Positions 1 through 5,206 of a stretch of 5,206 bases of DNA are shown here, one piece after another. The DNA lies in contig SXOM01000450.1 of assembly GCA_005776735.1 (NCBI GenBank), forward strand, positions 1 to 5,206. Direction: 5' to 3'. This DNA comes from Pseudomonadota bacterium (GTDB lineage: Bacteria > Myxococcota_A > UBA796 > SXON01). The position numbers and the translations under genes were made by a program. How positions within the stretch are numbered: the stretch's first letter is position 1; the number at the start of each line of letters is the position of its first letter. The notes under the pieces were generated by a model. The model was given only the letters and a program-made list of their open reading frames with translations, was not told the DNA's origin and did no database searches.

Positions 1-365
1 AACGAGGTCACCCCCGGGTCCTGCCGGGCCGGGTGAAATTGGCGCTCGCTCCCCCGCCAGTTCGCCGCAAGCGGCGAACCGGCGCTCCGCTCGGCCAATT
101 CCACCCGACCCGTCACCCGCCGCGTCACCGAACCGGCCACCGAGCGGAGGCGTTTGGCACAACGGGGGGACGCCGAACCGCGAAGGGCTCACTGCACCGA
201 CTCCGGTCGGCGGGCGTGGCGATGTCGAACTCCGAGCGGGTTTGGGGGGGCGACACCCATTCCGTCGGCGCTGCACCGACTCCGAGCGGGTTTGGGGGCG
301 CGACGCGGCGCGCGCCCGCCCCAGCCGCTCGACGCGGACGGTCGCGGCGCGACGCCCAACCGAAC
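1..365. other. Repeat-rich intergenic region downstream of the lipoprotein gene
   Basis: I see no supportable gene here. Long open frames cross it on both strands, but they have no family resemblance and exist because stop codons are rare at this GC content. In the first plus-strand frame, eleven codons (NEVTPGSCRAG) end at a TGA at 34-36. This could be the tail of a gene entering from the left and converging on the minus-strand operon, but it is too short to call. The region holds a nested inverted repeat at 31-106 and short mosaic direct repeats at 192-375, both listed separately. I found no GC hairpin followed by a T-run on either strand, so no canonical intrinsic terminator for the operon is visible. 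Confidence 0.7.
31..106. repeat. Nested inverted repeat (possible REP-like element or bidirectional terminator)
   Basis: The outer arms are 31-43 and 94-106. They are complementary at 12 of 13 positions, with the only mismatch at A36/C101. Inside sits a near-perfect hairpin with arms 60-68 and 71-79 (GTTCGCCGC / GCGGCGAAC), extended by a three-base pairing 56-58 / 81-83 after one mismatch. The sequence between the two stems (44-55 and 84-93) is C-rich and does not pair, so the element would fold as two stems separated by an internal loop. There is no T-run, so classical intrinsic termination is not supported. A bidirectional stop between convergent genes or a dispersed REP-like palindrome are both possible. 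Confidence 0.6.
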
Positions 366-375
366 TCAGAGCGCG
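192..375. repeat. Mosaic short direct repeats ending at the lipoprotein stop codon
   Basis: A 20-bp block, whose core is CCGAGCGGGTTTGGG, occurs identically at 229-248 and 279-298, exactly 50 bp apart. A 14-bp block (CTGCACCGACTCCG) occurs at 192-205 and again at 271-284, so the copy at 271-298 combines both blocks. A 10-bp block (GGCGCGACGC) occurs at 297-306 and 346-355, and is followed by a degraded match to the core at 360-376. The octamer CCGAGCGG appears at 140-147, 232-239 and 282-289, and inverted at 87-94. This looks like a decayed array of roughly 50-bp units. The spacing is irregular, and there are no conserved repeat and unique spacer pairs as in CRISPR. Confidence 0.6.
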
Positions 376-2525
376 GAGACGGCGCCGCTCTCGGTCAGGC
401 GCCACGCGCCGTCGGCGGTGACCCCGGTGTAGGTGACCGTCTCGCCGCCGGGGTACCACACCTCCACCGCCTCGACGGTGTCGGCTTCGCCAAGCCCGAA
501 GTGCAGGGTCTGACTGTCCTGACACCCCGTTCCATTCCCCCCGGACACGCTGCGCATGCGCGTGACCCCGCCCGCGGTGACCCACGCGATCGCCCCGATG
601 GCGCTGCGGTTGCTCGCCACGTCGCCCACCAGCCGGAGCTCCACCCAGTGCCCCGAAGCGACGTCGTTGCGGTACAGCGAGTAGGCCAGGTAGTCCTGGT
701 CGCCGTCCCGGTCGTAGTCCGACGCCGCGCTCCCCCACCCGTTCTCGGTGGTGATCCCAGCGTACATCCTCGCCTTGGTGAACGTCGCGTCGCCCGCGTT
801 GGTGTACACGTCGGTGGGCCGACCGGCGTAGACCTCGGTGATGAACAGGTCCAGGTCGCCGTCGTTCTCGATGTCCAAGAGCGACGGGTTGGAGTGGGTT
901 TCGTGGTACTCGACCCCGCTGGTGGCGAACGTGTTCGTCCACACCCCCGCGTCCTGCAACAGCACGTCGGTCTTGTCGGAGAAGTCGTAGAACCGCGGAT
1001 GCGCGAGCTGGCCCACGACGACGTCCCAGTCGAGGTCATTGTCGAGGTCCCCCCACTTCACGCCGATACTGTGGCCGTAGTAGGTGGTGCCCGCCTTCCG
1101 CGTCTCGTCGCCGCGCAACCCCAACGCGGACGCCTCGTCGGCGAACTCGGTACCCTCGACGTTCTGGTAGTACAGGTTGCGTTGCAGGACGTAGTTGACA
1201 ATCGACACGTCGAGGTCGCCGTCGAGGTCGGCGTCGATCGTCTCGGCACCGCGACCGGCGAGCCAGTCGGTGTCGATGCCGCGGTCCTCGCCCCACGGCT
1301 CGAACGTGCCGTCGCCGAGGTTGTGCCAGAACCGGTCGGGGTAGAACGTGTAGCTGTCGAAACACAGGAAGTTGGCCTGGACCAGGTCGAGGAGCCCGTC
1401 GTTGTCGAAGTCGGTCCACGTGCCGCCGGCCGTGGGCGAGTACTCGGGGTCGTCGCCGCCCGCACAGCTTCGGTCGGACTGCCAGTCGCTGATCCCCGAG
1501 GCCGCGGTGACATCGGTGAACGTCCCGTCGCAGTTGGCGTGCAGGAGCAGGTCGCCCTGGCTCGTGCTGGCGCCGAAGCCGAAATAGTCCAGACAACCGT
1601 CATTGTCGTAGTCGCCCCACACGCCGCCCGACGCATAGATTCCCGGCGCCGACACCCCCGACGCAGCGGTGACGTCGGTGAACGCACCCCCATCGTTGCG
1701 GTAGAGCGTGGGCCCGTTGGTCATCAGGTCGTCGTCGCCGTCGTCGTCGTAGTCGCCCCACGAGACGTTGGCCGATGCGCTCACGACCGGATCGACCTGG
1801 AACCAGGCGTCGGCCGCGTCGAACTCCTCCTGCACGGTGTAGTGCACCCGCACGAGGAAGTCGTACGGCCACGCGAAGGTGATCCCGTTGTAGTAGGACT
1901 TGGCGTCGGCCCCCGGGTAGTTCACCGAGCTGTGGCACTCGTCCCAACTCGCACAGTCTCCGTCGTCGAGATAGTCCCCGTCCAACGCCAGCGAAGGGCC
2001 CGCCTCACCCTCGCGCCAGCTCGCCCCGTAGAACAACCCCGGCCCCGCGAAGAACACCGGTACGTCGAGCACCTGGCGTTGCCACGCGTCGGCCTCCCCC
2101 ACCGCGAGCTCGCCCTCCCACAGGGGCTGGTCGGGGTGAAAGTCGAACCCGTTGTGCCCGAAGTCGGCGTACAAGCCGAAGGGGAGCGTCGCCGCACCAT
2201 CGGGGAGCTCGGCCCACGCGACCTCGACCGCGTGCACACACACCGGCGCGTCCATCTCGAAGCGGACGGCCTCCCAACCCGGCTCGGTATACAGGTTGTA
2301 GGTTCCCTCTGCGCCCTTGAACTCCGACTCTTCCCACCGCGCCATCGAGTTGGACGCCGCGCCGTTGCTCCAATCCTGCACCAGCCACTCGGCCTCGGGC
2401 ACAAGCGGGCAGCGCGGATCGACCACGGCCGTGTCGCCGGTGTCAGCCGTGTCTTCGGGGGCGCCGGTGTCGGGGTCGGGCTCGGGAGTGGCGCAGGCGG
2501 CGAGGACCAGGAGCGTGGGGAACAT
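366..2525 (-). CDS. FG-GAP/VCBS seven-blade lipoprotein with C-terminal ASPIC/UnbV domain (CRTAC1-like)
   Basis: This is a 719-residue exported protein. Residues 5-11 give a lipobox, LxxLAAC, with the lipidated Cys at 11, so it is probably anchored to a membrane. An acidic Thr/Asp/Pro linker follows (13-35). Residues 38-245 form a Trp- and Tyr-rich, probably beta-sandwich domain that I cannot assign; it includes a CxxxxxC at 191-197. Then come seven FG-GAP repeats, each with an Asp-rich calcium loop: D258-D266, D305-D313, D372-D380, D431-D439, D493-D501, D551-D559 and D603-D611. Loop 5 lacks the usual Gly (L498) and loop 6 has E553 in place of Asp. Seven blades fit an integrin-alpha-like beta-propeller. 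Residues 626-712 match ASPIC/UnbV (N639-R640, H675-FGLG-679, W690-YPGG). Blades 1 and 2 share the phrase FTDVTAASG. The ATG at 2525 is the only usable start: an in-frame TAG lies three codons upstream, and AGGA sits 7 nt before it. It follows the ATPase gene by 37 nt. Such proteins are usually adhesive or surface proteins; the ligand is unknown. Confidence 0.93.
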   Translation of the reverse strand: MFPTLLVLAACATPEPDPDTGAPEDTADTGDTAVVDPRCPLVPEAEWLVQDWSNGAASNSMARWEESEFKGAEGTYNLYTEPGWEAVRFEMDAPVCVHAVEVAWAELPDGAATLPFGLYADFGHNGFDFHPDQPLWEGELAVGEADAWQRQVLDVPVFFAGPGLFYGASWREGEAGPSLALDGDYLDDGDCASWDECHSSVNYPGADAKSYYNGITFAWPYDFLVRVHYTVQEEFDAADAWFQVDPVVSASANVSWGDYDDDGDDDLMTNGPTLYRNDGGAFTDVTAASGVSAPGIYASGGVWGDYDNDGCLDYFGFGASTSQGDLLLHANCDGTFTDVTAASGISDWQSDRSCAGGDDPEYSPTAGGTWTDFDNDGLLDLVQANFLCFDSYTFYPDRFWHNLGDGTFEPWGEDRGIDTDWLAGRGAETIDADLDGDLDVSIVNYVLQRNLYYQNVEGTEFADEASALGLRGDETRKAGTTYYGHSIGVKWGDLDNDLDWDVVVGQLAHPRFYDFSDKTDVLLQDAGVWTNTFATSGVEYHETHSNPSLLDIENDGDLDLFITEVYAGRPTDVYTNAGDATFTKARMYAGITTENGWGSAASDYDRDGDQDYLAYSLYRNDVASGHWVELRLVGDVASNRSAIGAIAWVTAGGVTRMRSVSGGNGTGCQDSQTLHFGLGEADTVEAVEVWYPGGETVTYTGVTADGAWRLTESGAVSAL

Positions 2526-2562
2526 CCGGACATCCTACCCGATTTTGGTCCCGGCCCGGTGC

Positions 2563-3936
2563 TCAGGCCTCGAGGCTGCGGAGGTAGGCGCCGACGTCGT
2601 CGTAGAGGCCCGCCTGGTTGGCGTAGCTGACGTACCGGCGGGCGGTCTCGATCCACTCCGTCGTGGTGGGCTTGACCTTGTCCAGCGACGCCAGGAGGTC
2701 GGACTGGGTGATCGGGCGGACCTTCCCGGTGCGCAGGGCTTCGCCGAGCGCCCGTTCGCTGGCCACCTCGACGAGGTGGTGCATGTCGGCGCCGGAGAAG
2801 CGGAGGCACCGGCGGGCGATGCTCCCGAGCTCGAGGGCCTCGGTGGGGCGCTCGCGCAGCGCGAGACGGAGGACGTTCTCGCGCGCGGTGGCGTCGGGCG
2901 GGGGCACGAAGACCACGCGGTCGAACCGTCCGGGGCGGCGGAGCGCGGGGTCGACGTCCCACGGGGCGTTGGTCGCGCCGATGACCAGGACCGCCTCGTT
3001 GCTCGCGCCGGCGCCGTCGAGCTCGGCGAGGAGCTGGTTGACCAGGCGCCGGCCGGGGCCGTGCTTGAGCTGGTGGCGCGCCCCGCCGATGGCCTCGATC
3101 TCGTCGAAGAACACGATGCTCGGCGCGTTGGCCCGAGCCTCCTCGAAGATGGCGTGGAGGCGCTTCTCGGACTCTCCGAGCCACATGTCGAGGACCGCCT
3201 GGATCTCGACCACGTAGAACTTCGCGCCACACTCCCCCGCCGCCGCCCGCGCGAGGTGGGTCTTGCCGCAGCCCGGCGGACCGTAGAGCAGCACGCCGCC
3301 GCCGATGCGCTTGCCGTAGGCGCGGAACAGGTCCGGGCGCTGCAGCGGGTACACGATGTCCATGCGCAGGCGCTCTTTGAGCGCCTCGAGCCCGCCCACG
3401 TCGGCGAAGGTGACGGTGGGGCGCGTACCCCGCGGCATCGGCTCCGCGGTGGGGGACTCGGCCGGGCGCGGGGGCGCGGGCGGCAACGTGCGCACCGGGC
3501 TCGTGCGGGCCGGTGCGGGCTCGACCGCCGCGGGTGCCGGCGGGGGCGCGGTGCGCATGGCACGGTCGAGCTCGAGGTCGTGGACCGCGGTGTCGAGCGA
3601 ATGCAGCACGGCGTAGGCTTCACGCGCCGCATCGAGCTTTCCGGCGCGCGCCGCCGCGAGCGCGAGCACGCGGACCTCGTCGGCGCCGAGCTGCGCGCGG
3701 ATCGGGAACCACGCCTCGACGAGCGCCGCGTCGTCGCCGAGAGCCCCCGCTGCCGCGCCGAGCACCTCGCGCGCGTCGATGCGCTCGGGGTCGCGCGCGA
3801 CCGCGGCGCGCGCTTCGAACAGGGCCTCTTCGGCGCGGCCCACCTCGACCAGCATGCGTGCGAGGTGCACCCGCAAGGGGACGTTGTCCGGCGAGACGGC
3901 GAGCGCCTCGCGCAGCGCGGAGACGGCTGAGCTCAT
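2563..3936 (-). CDS. TPR-containing AAA ATPase (classic AAA clade)
   Basis: This is a 457-residue cytoplasmic ATPase. Residues 1-120 are TPR-like helices: a half repeat at 3-17, a good repeat at 18-51 and two degenerate ones to about 115. A Pro/Ala-rich linker (130-170) leads to one AAA module at about 174-420. Walker A is GPPGCGKT at 219-226 and Walker B is IVFFDE at 274-279, with catalytic E279 present. Sensor 1 is ATN at 321-323. The arginine fingers are probably R334 and R337 in DPALRRPGRFDR. The sensor-2 region SGAD at 381-384 is typical of classic AAA proteins such as Vps4, katanin, spastin and p97. W252 in MWLGES aligns with the aromatic pore-loop residue, implying substrate threading or remodelling. 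No protease motif (HEXXH) is present, so it is not FtsH. The C-terminal tail (425-457) is extended and aromatic, with EWIETARRY and YDDVGAYL. The start at 3936 is preferred over an upstream in-frame one at 4014 because AGGAGG lies 4 nt before it and it forms ATGA with the previous stop. The substrate is unknown. Confidence 0.93.
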   Translation of the reverse strand: MSSAVSALREALAVSPDNVPLRVHLARMLVEVGRAEEALFEARAAVARDPERIDAREVLGAAAGALGDDAALVEAWFPIRAQLGADEVRVLALAAARAGKLDAAREAYAVLHSLDTAVHDLELDRAMRTAPPPAPAAVEPAPARTSPVRTLPPAPPRPAESPTAEPMPRGTRPTVTFADVGGLEALKERLRMDIVYPLQRPDLFRAYGKRIGGGVLLYGPPGCGKTHLARAAAGECGAKFYVVEIQAVLDMWLGESEKRLHAIFEEARANAPSIVFFDEIEAIGGARHQLKHGPGRRLVNQLLAELDGAGASNEAVLVIGATNAPWDVDPALRRPGRFDRVVFVPPPDATARENVLRLALRERPTEALELGSIARRCLRFSGADMHHLVEVASERALGEALRTGKVRPITQSDLLASLDKVKPTTTEWIETARRYVSYANQAGLYDDVGAYLRSLEA

Positions 3937-4757
3937 GACTCCTCCTGCTTCTGGAGCCAGAAGCGCATGACCGGACCGACCAGCGCCGCCGCGAAGGCCG
4001 GGAGCGCGAGCCATGGGAAAAGCAACGCCGACATCATCCCACCCACGGCAAAACCGTAGCTGAGCCAGTGCGGCATGTCGGCGATGGCATGCCGCCAGTC
4101 GGCGGCCGGGAGCGGCGACAACTTCTGGGACAGGCGCAGGTCGACCAGGTTGGGGTCGAGCGCCAGCGCGTCGGCCCAGGCCACCTTGGCCTCGTCGCGG
4201 CGCCCGGCGTCGGCGAGCGAACGGGCGAGCCCGTGGTGGGCTTCGGAGCGCTGCGGGTCGGCGCGGAGCGCGTCGCGGAAGGCGGCCTCGGCTTCGGCGG
4301 CGCGGCCCTGGCGCAGGACGTGAAACCCGTAGACCACGTGCGACTCGGCATCGCGGGGCGACAGCGCCCGCGCCGCGCCGAGCTCACGCTCCGCCTCCTC
4401 GTCGAGTCCGAGCGCTTCGGCGAGCACGCCCACCAGGGCGTGGAACGCGGCCACGTCGGGGCGCACGGCCATCGCTTCGCGCGCGAACGCGAGGGCCTCC
4501 CGGTGGCGCTTCTGACCGAGGAGCGTCGTGGCGAGGTCGGCGAGCAGGCCCGCTTCGCCCGGGGCGAGCGCCAGCGCCTCCCGAAAGCTGCCCTCGGCGT
4601 CGAACAACCGCCCCGCCGCCCGCAACGCGCGGCCGCGAAGGCGGAGGAACTCGGGCGTGGGCACCTCCCGTTCCGGCAGGCTCTCGGCGAGCGAGGCCGC
4701 TTCGTCGGCGCGACCCAGGGCGAGGAGGGCTTCGACTTTCCGGGCTTCGGGGGTCAC
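3933..4757 (-). CDS. TPR protein with C-terminal membrane hairpin
   Basis: This 274-residue protein is the first gene of the operon. Residues 35-204 divide into five consecutive units of exactly 34 residues (35-68, 69-102, 103-136, 137-170, 171-204). Each shows the TPR pattern, with small residues at positions 8 and 20 and Pro near 32. Residues 1-34 look like one more, irregular repeat. Residues 231-268 are strongly hydrophobic with a Pro-Trp break (FPWLALP), consistent with two short membrane helices or a re-entrant hairpin. They are followed by a short charged end, QKQEES. There is no signal peptide, so I infer that the TPR face is in the cytoplasm and the protein is held at the inner membrane by its tail. 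The start is GTG at 4757, with GGAG 5 nt upstream at 4766-4763. The stop overlaps the ATPase start as ATGA, so translation is probably coupled and the two products are probable partners. TPRs bind other proteins, so no catalytic role is expected. Confidence 0.9.
   Translation of the reverse strand: MTPEARKVEALLALGRADEAASLAESLPEREVPTPEFLRLRGRALRAAGRLFDAEGSFREALALAPGEAGLLADLATTLLGQKRHREALAFAREAMAVRPDVAAFHALVGVLAEALGLDEEAERELGAARALSPRDAESHVVYGFHVLRQGRAAEAEAAFRDALRADPQRSEAHHGLARSLADAGRRDEAKVAWADALALDPNLVDLRLSQKLSPLPAADWRHAIADMPHWLSYGFAVGGMMSALLFPWLALPAFAAALVGPVMRFWLQKQEES
3940..3946 (-). promoter_or_regulatory. Strong Shine-Dalgarno site fixing the ATPase start
   Basis: On the minus strand the sequence is AGGAGGAGTC followed by ATG at 3936, so AGGAGG sits 4 nt before the start codon. 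It lies inside the last codons of the upstream TPR gene, whose TGA overlaps the ATG. This rules in the 457-residue form of the ATPase over a 26-residue-longer form. It also suggests reinitiation by ribosomes finishing the TPR gene. Confidence 0.8.
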
Positions 4758-4778
4758 ACGGTCTCCGACAACGGGGGC

Positions 4779-4798
4779 GGACGGCGGTTCCGTCGTCC
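4779..4798. promoter_or_regulatory. Imperfect dyad in the operon leader (possible operator)
   Basis: The arms 4779-4787 (GGACGGCGG) and 4790-4798 (CCGTCGTCC) are complementary at 8 of 9 positions around a two-base centre. The dyad covers the transcription start predicted from the promoter at 4802-4830 and lies just upstream of the GTG start's ribosome binding site. A repressor site or a leader hairpin are both possible. Palindromes of this size also arise by chance in GC-rich DNA. Confidence 0.25.
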
Positions 4799-4801
4799 GG
4801 G

Positions 4802-4830
4802 AGTGTAGCCACCGACCCGGGCGGTGCCTA
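4802..4830 (-). promoter_or_regulatory. Candidate sigma70-type promoter for the three-gene operon
   Basis: On the minus strand TAGGCA (4830-4825) and TACACT (4807-4802) are separated by exactly 17 nt. Each matches 4 of 6 bases of the consensus hexamers TTGACA and TATAAT. The predicted start near 4795 would leave a leader of about 38 nt before the GTG at 4757. It is the only hexamer pair of this quality I found in the 83-nt divergent gap. No comparable promoter for the plus-strand frame was seen. Confidence 0.4.
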
Positions 4831-4840
4831 CCTCGGCGGG

Positions 4841-5206
4841 ATGTCCCACGCGCCGCCGCCCCTCACCCCCCAACGCCTGCGCGACCGGGTGCTCCGCTAC
4901 GTGCAGGTCCACCCGAGCACGGTCGCGCACACCCGCCGCCTGCACGCCCGCCGCGTCGACGAAGCGGTCGCCGCGGGCGGCGACCGTGCGGCGCTCACCG
5001 AGGCGCTTGGCGGCTCAGGTCGAGAGCTTGACCTGCGCGAGCGAACGGCGAGCATCTTGCTCCTTGGTCTCCAGGGTGCTGGGAAGACCACCTCCTGCGG
5101 CAAGCTTGGGAAGTTTCTCAAGAAGCTGGGGCGAAGCCCAATCCTGGTCCCCGCAGATGTCTATCGGCCTGCCGCCATCGAGCAGCTCCACGTGGTGGCC
5201 AAAGAG
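4841..5206 (+). CDS. ffh: Partial SRP GTPase Ffh-like frame with a non-Ffh N-terminus (3' end cut by window)
   Basis: 122 codons are open to the window end. From about residue 55 the protein is the GTPase domain of Ffh/SRP54, the signal recognition particle protein that targets nascent membrane proteins to the translocon. The P-loop is G76-LQGAGKTT-84, and the DVYRPAAIEQL motif is at 106-116. That motif separates Ffh from FtsY, which has DTFRAAA. In bacterial Ffh the P-loop sits near residue 107, after an N domain carrying an ALLEADV motif. Here only about 75 residues precede the P-loop. Residues 1-55 (Pro/Arg/Ala-rich, helical) contain no such motif, and no other frame supplies one. Codon use also changes at about position 5006: by hand count, 52 of 55 codons end in G or C before it and 48 of 67 after it. 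The ATG at 4841 has only GGCGGG directly adjacent as a possible ribosome site, so the start is weak. The frame may join two unrelated sequences. Identity of the second part is firm; unity of the gene is doubtful. Confidence 0.7.
   Translation, partial: MSHAPPPLTPQRLRDRVLRYVQVHPSTVAHTRRLHARRVDEAVAAGGDRAALTEALGGSGRELDLRERTASILLLGLQGAGKTTSCGKLGKFLKKLGRSPILVPADVYRPAAIEQLHVVAKE

Noticed and set aside
1..36. C-terminal tail of an upstream plus-strand gene ending at TGA 34-36
   Set aside because: Only eleven codons are visible, with no motif, so a gene cannot be claimed.
192..375. CRISPR-like array
   Set aside because: Too few copies, unequal spacing, repeat blocks recombined with one another, and no cas genes.
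154..432. 92-residue plus-strand frame over the repeat field
   Set aside because: Crosses direct repeats and the end of the convergent gene, is Arg/Pro/Ala-rich, and has no ribosome site or homology that I recognise.
1728..1755. GTC trinucleotide tract as a microsatellite
   Set aside because: It encodes the acidic calcium loop DYDDDGDDD of the first propeller blade, so the pattern is explained by the protein.
2526..2562. Separate promoter or terminator between the ATPase and lipoprotein genes
   Set aside because: TAGGAT resembles a -10 hexamer but overlaps the ribosome site and has no -35 partner at 17 nt; no hairpin with a T-run is present.
33..2630. 865-residue plus-strand open frame spanning the intergenic region and the lipoprotein gene
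   Set aside because: It is the antisense of the FG-GAP gene. Its Val-rich runs are the reverse complement of the Asp-rich calcium loops, it shows no domain, and its openness follows from the high GC content.
2317..3930. 537-residue plus-strand open frame opposite the AAA ATPase
   Set aside because: Low-complexity antisense shadow of a gene with intact Walker motifs; no recognisable family and no separate ribosome site.
4068..4808. 246-residue plus-strand open frame opposite the TPR gene
   Set aside because: Antisense of five perfect TPR units; its apparent repeats mirror the TPR periodicity.

Overview
The window is very GC-rich DNA. Codon third positions are almost always G or C, and the antisense strands stay open for long stretches. 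It looks like a chromosomal or metagenome-assembled fragment from a Myxococcota-like (former deltaproteobacterial) organism. That guess rests on the GC bias, a lipoprotein with an Asp/Thr-rich 'DTADTGDTA' linker after its lipobox, and an FG-GAP/ASPIC-UnbV secreted protein. No taxonomic marker in the main block confirms it.

Layout: positions 1-365 are intergenic and rich in repeats. They hold a nested inverted repeat (31-106) and a mosaic of short direct repeats (192-375) that runs up to the stop codon of the first gene. Positions 366-4757 carry three minus-strand genes that read as one operon, in transcription order: (i) 4757-3933, a protein of five exact 34-residue TPR units with a C-terminal hydrophobic hairpin; (ii) 3936-2563, a TPR-plus-AAA ATPase whose start overlaps the previous stop as ATGA; (iii) 2525-366, a lipoprotein with seven FG-GAP calcium-loop blades and a C-terminal ASPIC/UnbV domain, 37 nt downstream. 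A plausible sigma70-type promoter for the operon lies at 4830-4802, with an imperfect dyad over the predicted transcription start.

Divergently, an open frame begins at 4841 and runs off the window end. Residues from about 55 onward are clearly the start of the SRP GTPase Ffh (GTPase domain). The first 55 residues are not an Ffh N domain, and codon usage changes sharply at about position 5006. This is either an assembly chimera or a recombination joint, and it is the most anomalous point in the window.

Working model (inference): the membrane-anchored TPR protein and the TPR-AAA ATPase form a cytoplasmic-face partner pair, with the TPR protein recruiting or presenting substrates to a classic-clade AAA remodelling ring. 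The lipoprotein is co-transcribed but acts outside the cytoplasm, so its functional link is uncertain. No RNA genes, CRISPR arrays or recognisable insertion sequences were seen.
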